This document shows, one piece after another, positions 29,119 through 37,760 of a stretch of DNA of 64,000 nucleotides. A program made the translations under genes and the position numbers. The notes under the pieces are model-generated. The model did not search any database and was not told the origin of the DNA. It was given only the letters and a program-made list of their open reading frames with translations. Source of the DNA: Tropicimonas sp. IMCC6043 (GTDB taxonomy: Bacteria; Pseudomonadota; Alphaproteobacteria; Rhodobacterales; Rhodobacteraceae); NCBI RefSeq assembly GCF_004146235.1, contig NZ_SELO01000007.1:1-64000 (forward strand), written 5' to 3'. The first letter of the stretch is position 1. Each line of letters starts with the position of its first letter.

Positions 29119-30351
29119 ATGACTTTCGAAACACTGGGGCTGTCGCCCCGCCTTGTCCGCAAACTCGCCGAACAGGGTATCACCGAGCCGACCCCGATCC
29201 AGCTGCAGGCGATCCCGCAGGCGCTGGCCGGGCGCGACGTGATGGGCATCGCCCAGACCGGCACCGGCAAGACGGCCGCCTTCGGCCTGCCGATGGCCCA
29301 TAACCTGCTCAAGCTGGGCATCGCGCCCGAGCCGAAGTCGGTGAACGGCCTCATACTCGCGCCGACCCGCGAACTGGCCAAGCAGATCTGCGACACGCTG
29401 ACTGCCTATACCCAGGGAACGCACCTGAAGATCGGGCTCGTCGTCGGCGGCGCCTCGATCAATGCCCAGATCAACCGGCTGCACCGCGGCACCGACCTGC
29501 TGGTGGCCACGCCGGGACGGCTGATCGACCTTCTCGACCGCAAGGCGGTCCGGCTCGATCTCGCCCGCTACCTGGTGCTCGACGAGGCCGACCAGATGTT
29601 GGACATGGGTTTCATCCATGCCCTGCGCCGCATCGCGCCGCTGCTGCCGAAGACCCGGCAGACCATGCTCTTTTCGGCCACCATGCCGAAGCTCATGGCG
29701 GACCTCTCGAAGACCTATCTCACCGACCCGATCCGCATCGAAGTCTCGCCTCCGGGCAAACCTGCCGACAAGGTCACCCAGGCGCTGCATTTCGTCGAGC
29801 AGGCCGGCAAGACCCGGCTGCTGGTCGAGCATCTGGATGCGCATCGCGAGGATCTCGCGCTGGTCTTCACCCGCACCAAGCATGGCGCCGACCGGCTGAT
29901 GAAGGCGCTCGAGCGCGAGGGGTTCGCGGTCGGTGCGATCCACGGCAACAAGTCCCAGGGGCAGCGGGAGCGGGCGATCAAGGCGTTCCGGGCCGGCACG
30001 CTCAAGGTGCTGGTTGCGACCGATGTCGCCGCGCGGGGGCTCGACATCCCCGGGGTGCGCCATGTCTACAATTTCGATCTTCCCAACGTACCGGACAACT
30101 ATGTCCACCGGATCGGCCGCACCGCGCGGGCGGGACGCGACGGCCGCGCCGTTGCCTATTGCGCACCGGCCGAGATGTCCGAGCTGAGGGCGATTCAGAA
30201 GACCATGGGGCGCGACATTCCGGTCCATGGCGGCACCGTCTGGGCGGCGCCCCGCTCCGCCGAGCCTGCCCGCCAGGGCAAGCCGAATTCGGCGCGGCCG
30301 AGCGGAAAGAAGCGCCAGCGCCGCCGCTCCGGCGCCCGAAAGGCCGCTTAA
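29119..30351 (+). CDS. DEAD-box ATP-dependent RNA helicase
   Basis: The 410-residue helicase has all core motifs: Q motif (GITEPTPIQLQAIP), Walker A AQTGTGKT, PTRELAKQI, TPGRLIDL, DEAD box VLDEADQMLDMGF, SAT (FSATMP), VATDVAARGLDIPGV and HRIGRTARAGR. The C-terminal tail is basic (GKKRQRRRSGARKAA), as in RhlE-type RNA helicases acting in ribosome assembly or RNA decay. The start at MTFETLGLSP is the family N-terminus. The upstream ribosome-binding site is weak. Confidence 0.93.
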   Translation: MTFETLGLSPRLVRKLAEQGITEPTPIQLQAIPQALAGRDVMGIAQTGTGKTAAFGLPMAHNLLKLGIAPEPKSVNGLILAPTRELAKQICDTLTAYTQGTHLKIGLVVGGASINAQINRLHRGTDLLVATPGRLIDLLDRKAVRLDLARYLVLDEADQMLDMGFIHALRRIAPLLPKTRQTMLFSATMPKLMADLSKTYLTDPIRIEVSPPGKPADKVTQALHFVEQAGKTRLLVEHLDAHREDLALVFTRTKHGADRLMKALEREGFAVGAIHGNKSQGQRERAIKAFRAGTLKVLVATDVAARGLDIPGVRHVYNFDLPNVPDNYVHRIGRTARAGRDGRAVAYCAPAEMSELRAIQKTMGRDIPVHGGTVWAAPRSAEPARQGKPNSARPSGKKRQRRRSGARKAA

Positions 30352-30375
30352 CCCCTGATTTCCGGGAGACCCGAC

Positions 30376-30606
30376 ATGCCGCAGCCATCCAAGATGATCA
30401 GCGTCGTGAAGACCGCGCAGATGGCAGACACACTGAAACTGGTGGTCGACGGGCGCGTCGTCGGCTCCGTGGTCACGCTCGGCCAGGATAGGGCCGAACT
30501 GCGAGATGCAAGCGACCGCCCGCTCGGAACCTTCGTGACCACGGAGGCGGCAATCGCCGAATTCGAGAAGCTGACCGAGGTGCACGAAGTCGATCTCGGC
30601 CTCTGA
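30376..30606 (+). CDS. Small hypothetical protein downstream of the helicase
   Basis: The 76-residue protein, 24 bp after the helicase stop, has beta-rich sequence (LKLVVDGRVVGSVVTLGQDRAEL) and an acidic C-terminal helix. I do not recognise the family. It is credible because of its codon composition, the short gap, the GGGAGAC before the start and the strong terminator right after it, which suggests a helicase-small-protein operon. A later in-frame ATG (30421, MADTLKLVV) is an alternative start. Confidence 0.6.
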   Translation: MPQPSKMISVVKTAQMADTLKLVVDGRVVGSVVTLGQDRAELRDASDRPLGTFVTTEAAIAEFEKLTEVHEVDLGL

Positions 30607-30631
30607 CCGTATCGACTGCCCCCTGATGGTT

Positions 30632-30668
30632 GAGGCCGGCGCGCGGTGCCCCGCGCGCCGGCCTCTTC
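30632..30668 (+). terminator. Strong intrinsic terminator
   Basis: A perfect 15-bp GC-rich stem (30632-30646 with 30651-30665) and a 4-base loop are followed by TTCATTT. It ends the helicase/small-protein transcript and insulates the Pho-box promoter downstream. Confidence 0.9.
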
Positions 30669-30991
30669 ATTTCGCCGCGACCTTGCCGTGCTCGGGCTGG
30701 CCTGCCGCGTCCTGAGCCGCCCTCAGGCCCTCTCTCCTTTGAACCAGGGCAACTCCGGTTTCTATCAGTCCCGACGACAGGGGAATCGACGGGCAAGTCC
30801 AGGAATTCCAGGCGGATACCGCCCGCAAGGCCGAATCCATGACATCGAGGGTAGCGGACGGACGACGCAGGTTTCGCGCTTGCCCAACCGCGCCGCCTTG
30901 TCACGTATCTGTCATGCAAACATAACACCGCCGTTTCAACGGCGAGCTACTGCGGGCTCGGCCTAGTTCAGAACCAACAGGGATCCGACCC
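30669..30991. other. Intergenic region upstream of the PhoX-like gene
   Basis: Between the terminator and the PhoX-like start lie about 320 bases with no convincing gene. The only regulatory feature I can support is the Pho box at 30898-30915. A CATAAC element at 30921-30926 may contribute to a -10 box, and AACAGGGATCC precedes the start codon. Confidence 0.6.
30898..30915 (+). promoter_or_regulatory. Pho box (PhoB-binding site)
   Basis: TTGTCAC (30898-30904) and CTGTCAT (30909-30915) are two 7-bp direct repeats separated by 4 bases (GTAT), the exact geometry of the PhoB consensus. It lies 76 bases before the PhoX-like gene. Direct evidence is sequence match only; the inference is induction of the downstream gene under phosphate limitation. 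Confidence 0.75.
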
Positions 30992-32524
30992 ATGAAAACC
31001 AGACTGCTCACCGCGCTTCTCGCGACCACGGCGCTCACCGCTCCGGCCTTCGCCGAGGACCTCACCCGCATCGGCGCCGTCACCATCGGCGGCGAGGTCA
31101 CCGGCCTCTTCGTCAAGGGCGACGACCTTTTCTTCAACGTCCAGCACCCGTCCGACGACATCGGCAATGAATGGGCCAAGGCCACGATCGGTGTGGTTCC
31201 CAACGCCAATTTCGCCGCCGACGTGCTTCCGCTTCCGGAAGGCGACGCGATGAAGATGGTGACCACATCGCTCGGCGATTACCAGATCCTCGTGCAGGAA
31301 GGCGATTTCGGAACGATCGGCTCGATCGCCAACGCCGAGGGCGAGCTGTTCGTCTCCAACGACCCGGATTTCAACGCCTTCGTGCCGACCGGCGACGATG
31401 AAGGCTATCTCTTCACCAACTGGGAAAACCGCCCCGGCGGCATGTCCCGCGTGAATCTCATCCAAGCTGCCGACGGCACCTACAGCGTCGACGAATCCGA
31501 TGCGATGATGCTCGACTTCTCGCCGGTGGCCGGCACCTGGGTGAACTGCTTCGGCACTCTGAGCCCCTGGGGCAACCCGCTGAGCTCGGAAGAGCTGTAT
31601 TTCGACGAGACCGCCGATTGGAACAATGCCGAGTATGAATACATCTCGGATGTCGAGGGCCTGGTCGACTACCTGGGCGAGTACCCGAACCCCTACCGCT
31701 ACGGTTATATTGTCGAGATCACCGATCCGGCCGGCGCGGCCACCCCGGTGAAGCATTTCGCCATGGGCCGCTTCTCGCATGAGAACTCGGTGGTGATGCC
31801 CGACCAGAAGACCGTCTATCTCTCCGACGACGGCACCAATGTCGTGTTCTTCAAGTTCGTCGCCGACACTGCTGGCGATCTCTCGGCCGGCACGCTCTCT
31901 GCCGCCAAGGTGTCCCAGCGGGACGACCAGGGTTTCGACGTCGAGTGGATCGAGCTGGCGCATGGCACGGAAGCCGACATCGCTGGCTGGATCGCCGAGT
32001 ATGACGGCATCACCATGGACGACTACAAGGCGGGCGAGACCTCCTATATCTCCGACGAAGAGGTGGCCGCCTGGGCCGCCGGCGACGCCGCCGACGACCG
32101 GGTTGCCTTCCTCGAAAGCCGCAAGGCCGCTGCCGCGAAGGGCGCCTCCGCCGAGTTCCGTAAGATGGAAGGCGTGAACGTCAACTTCAACGCGCTCGCC
32201 GCCGGCGAGATGTATGCCTACATGGCGATGTCCGAGGTTGCCAAGGGCATGTCGGACGGCGAGGGCGACGTCCAGGTCGAGGAGAACAAGTGCGGCATCG
32301 TCTACCAGATGCCGATGGACGCCAACTACAACATCACCGCGATGAACCCGGCGGTGGTGGGCGGCCCCCACGACAAGAACGCCGAGGCCAATTCCTGCGC
32401 GCTCGACAACATCTCGAACCCGGACAACATTGCCGTGCTCGACAACGGCGACGTCGTGATCGGCGAGGATACCGGCAACCACGAGAACAACATGATCTGG
32501 CTCTGGAAACCGGCCGCGATGTAA
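30992..32524 (+). CDS. PhoX-like (DUF839) secreted protein, putative alkaline phosphatase
   Basis: The 510-residue protein has a signal peptide (1-21, APAFA) and beta-propeller-like sequence. The key PhoX-type segment is VNCFGTLSPWGNPLSSEE (C186 followed by PWG and a Glu pair), similar to the Cys/Glu metal site of PhoX phosphatases, and RFSHENSVVMPDQKTVYLSDDG matches the DUF839 core. PhoX enzymes are usually Tat-exported, Ca/Fe-dependent and longer than 600 residues. Here the leader looks Sec-type (no twin arginine) and the chain is shorter, so phosphatase activity is likely but not certain. The Pho box upstream supports a phosphate-starvation role. Confidence 0.82.
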   Translation: MKTRLLTALLATTALTAPAFAEDLTRIGAVTIGGEVTGLFVKGDDLFFNVQHPSDDIGNEWAKATIGVVPNANFAADVLPLPEGDAMKMVTTSLGDYQILVQEGDFGTIGSIANAEGELFVSNDPDFNAFVPTGDDEGYLFTNWENRPGGMSRVNLIQAADGTYSVDESDAMMLDFSPVAGTWVNCFGTLSPWGNPLSSEELYFDETADWNNAEYEYISDVEGLVDYLGEYPNPYRYGYIVEITDPAGAATPVKHFAMGRFSHENSVVMPDQKTVYLSDDGTNVVFFKFVADTAGDLSAGTLSAAKVSQRDDQGFDVEWIELAHGTEADIAGWIAEYDGITMDDYKAGETSYISDEEVAAWAAGDAADDRVAFLESRKAAAAKGASAEFRKMEGVNVNFNALAAGEMYAYMAMSEVAKGMSDGEGDVQVEENKCGIVYQMPMDANYNITAMNPAVVGGPHDKNAEANSCALDNISNPDNIAVLDNGDVVIGEDTGNHENNMIWLWKPAAM

Positions 32525-32551
32525 TCGCGCGGCTCCGGCCCATCCTGTGCG

Positions 32552-32580
32552 AGGGGGGCGGCTTCCGGGCCGCCCCCCTT
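32552..32580 (+). terminator. Intrinsic terminator after the PhoX-like gene
   Basis: AGGGGGGCGGC (32552-32562) pairs with GCCGCCCCCCT (32569-32579), an 11-bp perfect stem with a 6-base loop, followed by TT. It separates the PhoX-like gene from the di-haem gene, though read-through is possible. Confidence 0.7.
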
Positions 32581-32675
32581 CAACATTCCGCCGCACCGGT
32601 CGTGCTTCCGGCGCGCTCTGATGCATCCGGGCGCCGATCCGGTTCGCCACGCCGCCTCTCATAGGGAAAGACCAG

Positions 32676-34313
32676 ATGACCGATCGCTCCCCGCGCCCTT
32701 CTGCCTTCGCCGTCCTCGCCCTTCCTGCCCTGCTGTCCGCAGGCGCCGCGCCACTCTCTGCGCAGGATCTTGCCACTGCCGACACGGCCGAAATCATGCG
32801 CCTGCGCCCCGGGTCGGTCGCTCTGTCGGACGCCGGCCGCCGCTACAACCCCGAAGCGCCGGTGACGGCCATGTGCTACACGCGGATCGAGGGCCGCTTT
32901 AACCCCTGCTACGTCTGCCACCAGGACAATAACGACGGGTCGCGCCCGAATTTCATGCAGGATGGCAGCCTGCAAAAATCCTATGCCTTTTCGGATGCCG
33001 GGATGACCAATCACTGGACGAATCTCTTCGTTGACCGGTCGGCAGAGGTCGCGGCGATCTCAGACGAAGCGATTCTCGACTGGATCGACGGCGACAATTA
33101 CTCCGACCTCGAGGACCGGCTGTCTGCGGCGGGCTTCCCCGGGTGGATCCCCGACCTCGATGGCTATGCCGACGCGGCGCATGCCTTCGACGCGGACGGT
33201 CTCGCGAGGGACGGCTCCTGGTGGGTCGCCTTTACTTACAAGCCGCAGCCGTCGACCTTCTGGCCGACGAACGGTTCGACCGATGACGTCCAGATTCGCC
33301 TTCCCGCGCGTTTCTACACGACTGCCGACGGGGCAACGTCCCGCGATGTCTATTTCGCCAATCTGGCGCTTCTGGAAATGGCCTTCCAGGATATCGACGA
33401 CGTATCCCTGCCGGAGGTGGACGAGGCAGCGATCGGCGTCGATATCGACGGCGACGGCAGCATCGGCCGGACCCGTCATATCCTCCGGCGCGCCAGCTAT
33501 CTCGGCGCGGCGTCGCCCGAGGCGGTGCAGCGCATGTCCTACCCGGAGGGCACTGAGTTCCTGCATTCCGTGCGCTATGTCGGCATCGACGGCGAAGAGA
33601 TCGTGCCGGCGCGGCGGATGAAGGAACTGCGCTACATGATCAAGACGCGCCAGCTGACCATTCCGGAGATTGCCAGCCGCTACGGCAACGAGCGGCAGGA
33701 AAAGATCGACGAGAACCTGCCGCGCTATATCGATCTCGGGCCGAAGGGGATGGATACCGGCTTTGGCTGGACCATGCTGGCCTGGATCGAGGATGAAGAG
33801 GGCCGCCTGCGCCGCCAGACCAACGAGGAGCTGTTCTTCTGTCGCGGCTGCCACGCGACGGTGGGCGCGAATATCGACCAGACCTGGGCCTTCCCGCGCA
33901 AGATGCCGGGCGCGGACGGGTGGCGCTACATCGACCTGAACGCGATGACCGACGTCTCCAATCTCGGCGAGGAGAAGGGCGAGATCGAGACCTATCTCGC
34001 GCGAGTCGGCGGCGGCGACGAGTTCCGCGCCAACGCGGAGATGATCGCGCGCTGGTTCAATCCCGACGGGACGGTTGCCGCCGACCGGCTCGCCGGCAAG
34101 ACGGTCTACGAGTTGCTGACGCCGTCGGTCGAACGAGCCTTGATGCTCAACAAGGCCTACCGGGTGATCGTCGCCGAGCAGAGCTTCCTGTTCGGCCGCG
34201 ATGCGACGGTCACCCCGCTCACCACCGTCCACGCCGCTATCGACGAGGCCACCGCTCCGACGCTGCCCGAGGAGTATCGCTACAGCCACGACATCCGGCT
34301 CGACTGGGACTGA
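32676..34313 (+). CDS. Large secreted di-haem c-type protein, family not recognised
   Basis: The 545-residue protein has a signal peptide (about 1-29, PLSAQ) and two c-haem motifs: CYVCH (78-82) and CRGCH (389-393). A calcium-loop-like DIDGDGSIGR sits at about 256-265. Between the haem sites are regions rich in Trp/Tyr (GSWWVAFTYKPQPSTFWPTNG) that look enzymatic rather than like an electron carrier. I cannot place it in a family; it is not a MauG/CcpA peroxidase by eye. It follows the PhoX-like gene after a terminator and faces a mono-haem cytochrome c. Periplasmic redox function is inferred from the haem motifs and leader. Confidence 0.8.
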   Translation: MTDRSPRPSAFAVLALPALLSAGAAPLSAQDLATADTAEIMRLRPGSVALSDAGRRYNPEAPVTAMCYTRIEGRFNPCYVCHQDNNDGSRPNFMQDGSLQKSYAFSDAGMTNHWTNLFVDRSAEVAAISDEAILDWIDGDNYSDLEDRLSAAGFPGWIPDLDGYADAAHAFDADGLARDGSWWVAFTYKPQPSTFWPTNGSTDDVQIRLPARFYTTADGATSRDVYFANLALLEMAFQDIDDVSLPEVDEAAIGVDIDGDGSIGRTRHILRRASYLGAASPEAVQRMSYPEGTEFLHSVRYVGIDGEEIVPARRMKELRYMIKTRQLTIPEIASRYGNERQEKIDENLPRYIDLGPKGMDTGFGWTMLAWIEDEEGRLRRQTNEELFFCRGCHATVGANIDQTWAFPRKMPGADGWRYIDLNAMTDVSNLGEEKGEIETYLARVGGGDEFRANAEMIARWFNPDGTVAADRLAGKTVYELLTPSVERALMLNKAYRVIVAEQSFLFGRDATVTPLTTVHAAIDEATAPTLPEEYRYSHDIRLDWD

Positions 34314-34319
34314 TCGGGC

Positions 34320-34360
34320 GGCCGGCGCGGAGCCGCCTCGGGCGGACCTCCGCGCCGGCC
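34320..34360. terminator. Bidirectional hairpin between convergent cytochrome genes
   Basis: A perfect 13-bp stem (34320-34332 with 34348-34360) and a 15-base loop fill the gap between the di-haem gene (stop 34313) and the cytochrome c gene (stop 34366). Confidence 0.65.
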
Positions 34361-34365
34361 GATGA

Positions 34366-34656
34366 CTATTCGACGAGAGTGGCCAGATATGCGCGGACGG
34401 CCAGGATATCCTCCTCCTCGAGGTAGAAATCCTGCATCGAGTCCATTCCGGAGGTGCCTCGCCGGATCGCCGCGACCGGTGCGCCGCGGATGTCCGGCGC
34501 CCGATCGTCGCCCCTGGCATCCTCCTTGTGGCAGGTTACGCAGAGCGCGGAAAACAGCTTCTGGCCGTATTCTGCGTCGCCGTCCTGGGTGTCGGCGGCA
34601 ATGGCGGGCGTGCTCGTCATTGCGGTGAAAAGAAACAAGGCGAGAGAATACCGCAT
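34366..34656 (-). CDS. Small mono-haem class I-like cytochrome c
   Basis: The 96-residue periplasmic electron carrier has a signal peptide (1-20, PAIAA) and the haem motif CVTCH (39-43). Distal methionines in GTSGMDSMQDFYLEEEDI offer the sixth ligand, and the C-terminal helix ILAVRAYLATLVE is typical of cytochrome c. The start at MRYSLALFLF gives a proper leader; the upstream in-frame ATG at 34734 does not. It is convergent with the di-haem gene, making it a plausible electron partner, which is inference from position. Confidence 0.88.
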   Translation of the reverse strand: MRYSLALFLFTAMTSTPAIAADTQDGDAEYGQKLFSALCVTCHKEDARGDDRAPDIRGAPVAAIRRGTSGMDSMQDFYLEEEDILAVRAYLATLVE

Positions 34657-34887
34657 TCTTCTACCCAAACTGACCTGGTCCCGTTCTGCCGCCTCTTTGC
34701 GACAGGCCCGTGACACAACCACATGTTTCCGCAAGGGAATGTCCGGATTTCCCGGGCCGCCGACGATCCGGGCGAAGGGGTGCTATCGGGGAATGGTCGC
34801 GGGGCCGCGCGCTTCGCGGACGGCACCGGCGGCAATGCTATCGCGCCCCGCGCCCCGTTGTCCGGGTTGCTCTCTCGGGCCGCCCGC

Positions 34888-37152
34888 CTATTGGCACTTC
34901 GAATGGCCGCAATTCATGCAGGTCAGGCAGCCTTCGACCATCCGCATCTCGTATTGCCCGCAGGACGGGCAGGCCGGCCCGCGCGGCCGCTCGCCCACCT
35001 GCATCCGCTCCGCCTCGGGATCGGCTTTGAGCCCCAGCCCTTCGCCCTCGAGGAAGCCGATCGAGACCATGTGCCGCTCGATCACCCCGCCGATCGCAGC
35101 GAGGATCGAGGGGACATATTTGCCGTTCATCCAGGCGCCGCCGCGCGGGTCGAACACGGCCTTCAGCTCCTCGACCACGAAGGAGACGTCACCGCCGCGC
35201 CGGAACACCGCCGAGATCATCCGCGTGAGCGCCACGGTCCAGGCGAAATGCTCCATGTTCTTGGAGTTGATGAACACCTCGAACGGGCGCCGCGCGCCGT
35301 TCAGCACGATGTCGTTGATGGTGATGTAGATTGCGTGCTCGCTGTCGGGCCACTTGACCTTGTAGGTATGGCCTTCGAGTGCCTGCGGCCGGTCGAGCGG
35401 CTCGGAGAGGTAGATCACGTCCGCGCCATGGTCGATCTCGGGGCTTTCCTCGCCGCTCTCGCTTACCGAGAGAACCGACCCTGTCACATCATTCGGCCGG
35501 TAGGTCGTGCAGCCCTTGCAGCCCGAATCCCACGCCTGCATGTAGACGTCCTTGAAATCGTCGAAGGCGATGTCCTCCGGGCAGTTGATCGTCTTCGAGA
35601 TCGAGGAATCGACCCATTTCTGCGCCGCGGCCTGCATGCGGACGTGGTCGGCCGGCGAAAGCGTCTGTGCGTTGACGAAATGATCGGGCAGGGGGGCATC
35701 GCCCATCTTCTCGCGCCAGAGCTGCACGGCGTAGTCGACCACCTCCTCCTCGGTGCGCGAGCCGTCCTTTTGCAGCACTTTTCGGGTATAGGCATAGGCA
35801 AAGACCGGCTCGATGCCGCTGGAGACGTTGCCGGCATAGAGGCTGATCGTGCCGGTGGGCGCGATCGAGGTCAGCAGGGCGTTGCGGATGCCGTGTTCGG
35901 CAATCGCGGCGCGGACATCCTCGTCCATATGCGCCAGCGTGCCGCTGGCGAGGTATTTCTCCGCGTCGAAGAGCGGGAAGGCACCCTTCTCCTTTGCCAG
36001 TTCCACCGACGCCAGGTAGGCGGCGCGGGCGATCCGGTGCAGCCAGCGTTCGGTCTGGCGCGCCGCCTCCTCCGAGCCGTAGCGCAGGCCAACCATCAGG
36101 AGCGCGTCGGCAAGGCCCGTGACGCCGAGCCCGATCCGCCGTTTGGCCTGCGCTTCCGCCCGCTGCTCGGGCAGCGGGAAGCGGCTGAGATCGACCACGT
36201 TGTCCATCATCCGCACGGCTGTGGTGACGAGCTGGTCAAGCGCTGTCTCGTCGAGCGCCGCGTTGTCCTCGAACGGCGCCGCGACCAGCCGCGCGAGGTT
36301 GATCGAGCCGAGGAGGCAGGCGCCGTAGGGCGGCAGCGGCTGCTCGCCGCAGGGATTGGTGGCGGCGATCTCCTCGCAATACCGGAGGTTGTTCATCGCG
36401 TTGATCCGGTCGATGAAGATCACTCCCGGCTCGGCGTAGTCGTAAGTCGCGCGCATGATCCGGTTCCACAGGTCCCGCGCCTCGACCGTGTGATAGACCT
36501 TGTCGCCGAATTGCAGCTCCCAGGGCCCGTCCTCCCGAACGGCCTCCATGAAAGCGTCGGTCACCAGAACGGACATGTTGAACATCCGCAGGCGGGCCGG
36601 GTCCGACTTGGCGGAAATGAAATCCTCGATGTCGGGGTGGTCGCAGCGCATCACCGCCATCATCGCGCCGCGCCGCGAGCCGGCCGACATGATCGTCCGG
36701 CACATCGCGTCCCAGACATCCATGAAGGAAAGGGGGCCGGAGGCGTCGGCCGCCACGCCCTTCACATCCGCGCCGCGCGGCCGGATGGTCGAGAAGTCAT
36801 AGCCGATGCCGCCGCCCTGCTGCATGGTCAGCGCGGCCTCCTTCAGCATGTCGAAGATGCCGCCCATGTCGTCGGGGATCGTGCCCATGACGAAACAGTT
36901 GAACAGCGTCACCGACCGGCCGGTGCCCGCCCCGGCGGTGATTCGACCCGCCGGCAGGAAACGGAAATCCTCCAGCGCCCCGTAGAACCGCTCCTCCCAG
37001 AGCGCCGGCTCCGCCTCGTTTTCCGCCAGCGACCGGGCGATGCGCCGCCAGCTGTCCTCCACAGTGAGGTCCAGTGCTGTTCCATCCGCCTGTTTGAAGC
37101 GGTATTTCATGTCCCAGATGGACTCGGCGATGGGGGCGGCAAAGCGGGTCAT
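34888..37152 (-). CDS. nrdJ: Adenosylcobalamin-dependent ribonucleotide reductase (class II)
   Basis: NrdJ reduces ribonucleotides using a B12-derived radical, independent of oxygen. The 754-residue protein contains the active-site NPCGEQPLPPYGACLLGSINL region, the radical-chemistry cysteines (FNCFVMGT near the N-terminus), IAPTGTISLYAGNVSSGIEP, and a C-terminal zinc-like/redox tail CPSCGQ ... CLTCMNCGHSKC. No separate small subunit is needed or seen. Candidate NrdR-like sites lie just upstream (see 37181-37227). It is divergent from the DUF1489 gene with 102 bp between. Confidence 0.96.
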   Translation of the reverse strand: MTRFAAPIAESIWDMKYRFKQADGTALDLTVEDSWRRIARSLAENEAEPALWEERFYGALEDFRFLPAGRITAGAGTGRSVTLFNCFVMGTIPDDMGGIFDMLKEAALTMQQGGGIGYDFSTIRPRGADVKGVAADASGPLSFMDVWDAMCRTIMSAGSRRGAMMAVMRCDHPDIEDFISAKSDPARLRMFNMSVLVTDAFMEAVREDGPWELQFGDKVYHTVEARDLWNRIMRATYDYAEPGVIFIDRINAMNNLRYCEEIAATNPCGEQPLPPYGACLLGSINLARLVAAPFEDNAALDETALDQLVTTAVRMMDNVVDLSRFPLPEQRAEAQAKRRIGLGVTGLADALLMVGLRYGSEEAARQTERWLHRIARAAYLASVELAKEKGAFPLFDAEKYLASGTLAHMDEDVRAAIAEHGIRNALLTSIAPTGTISLYAGNVSSGIEPVFAYAYTRKVLQKDGSRTEEEVVDYAVQLWREKMGDAPLPDHFVNAQTLSPADHVRMQAAAQKWVDSSISKTINCPEDIAFDDFKDVYMQAWDSGCKGCTTYRPNDVTGSVLSVSESGEESPEIDHGADVIYLSEPLDRPQALEGHTYKVKWPDSEHAIYITINDIVLNGARRPFEVFINSKNMEHFAWTVALTRMISAVFRRGGDVSFVVEELKAVFDPRGGAWMNGKYVPSILAAIGGVIERHMVSIGFLEGEGLGLKADPEAERMQVGERPRGPACPSCGQYEMRMVEGCLTCMNCGHSKCQ

Positions 37153-37180
37153 GGGTGTTTCCTTGGGGTCGGAGGGCAGG

Positions 37181-37227
37181 AAACAATATTAGGGTGAAGC
37201 TCTCGTGATGGCCACTAGATTTGCTTC
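37181..37227 (-). promoter_or_regulatory. Possible tandem NrdR-like boxes upstream of nrdJ
   Basis: AAACAATATTAGGG (from 37181) and CCACTAGATTTGCTTC (37212-37227) each match a little over half of the NrdR consensus, with centres about 31 bases apart, the usual spacing of tandem NrdR boxes. TAATAT within the first (on the minus strand) could instead be the -10 box of nrdJ. Weak matches, so tentative. Confidence 0.3.
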
Positions 37228-37254
37228 CGTGCTCGCCTCCGCTATGTCTGGCTT

Positions 37255-37698
37255 ATGAGCGATTCCAGCCTTGGACATATCAACCTCCTGAAGCTCTGCG
37301 TCGGCGCTGAGCGGGTCGAGGACCTCGAGACCTGGCAGGAAAGCCGGCGCGCCGCGATGCCCGACGGGCTGCCGCGCCATGTCACCCGGATGTGGCCGCG
37401 CCGAGAGGCGGAGCTGCTGAATGGCGGGTCGCTTTACTGGGTGTTCAAGGGGCTGATCCTTGCCCGCCAGCGGGTGTTGCGGCTCGACGAGACGCTTGGT
37501 GCGGACGGCATCAGCCGCTGTGCGCTGGTGCTCGATCCGGAGATCCACCGCACCGAGAGCGTGCCGAAGCGCCCGTTCCAGGGCTGGCGCTACCTCGCGC
37601 CGGAGGACGCCCCGCGCGACCTGCCTGCGGCGCGCGCAAGCGAGGATGCGCTGCCGCCCGCTCTGACCGCCGCCCTGGCCGAGATCGGCGTGCGATGA
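37255..37698 (+). CDS. DUF1489 family protein
   Basis: The 147-residue soluble protein has the DUF1489 features: N-terminal HINLLKLCVGAERVEDLETWQ, the central VTRMWPRREAELLNGGSLYWVFKG and RCALVLDPEIHRTE. The family is nearly confined to alphaproteobacteria and has no known function. The start gives the expected short N-terminus. It is divergent from nrdJ. Confidence 0.88.
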   Translation: MSDSSLGHINLLKLCVGAERVEDLETWQESRRAAMPDGLPRHVTRMWPRREAELLNGGSLYWVFKGLILARQRVLRLDETLGADGISRCALVLDPEIHRTESVPKRPFQGWRYLAPEDAPRDLPAARASEDALPPALTAALAEIGVR

Positions 37699-37760
37699 CG
37701 TGCCTTGCGCAAGCGCGCGGAGGTGTCGACTAAGGGGGCTCGCTGAACGGGAGTTTCATC

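Noticed and set aside
37153..37254. Cobalamin riboswitch upstream of nrdJ
   Set aside because: The 102-bp gap to the divergent gene is too short for a full element and contains no B12-box-like sequence that I recognise.
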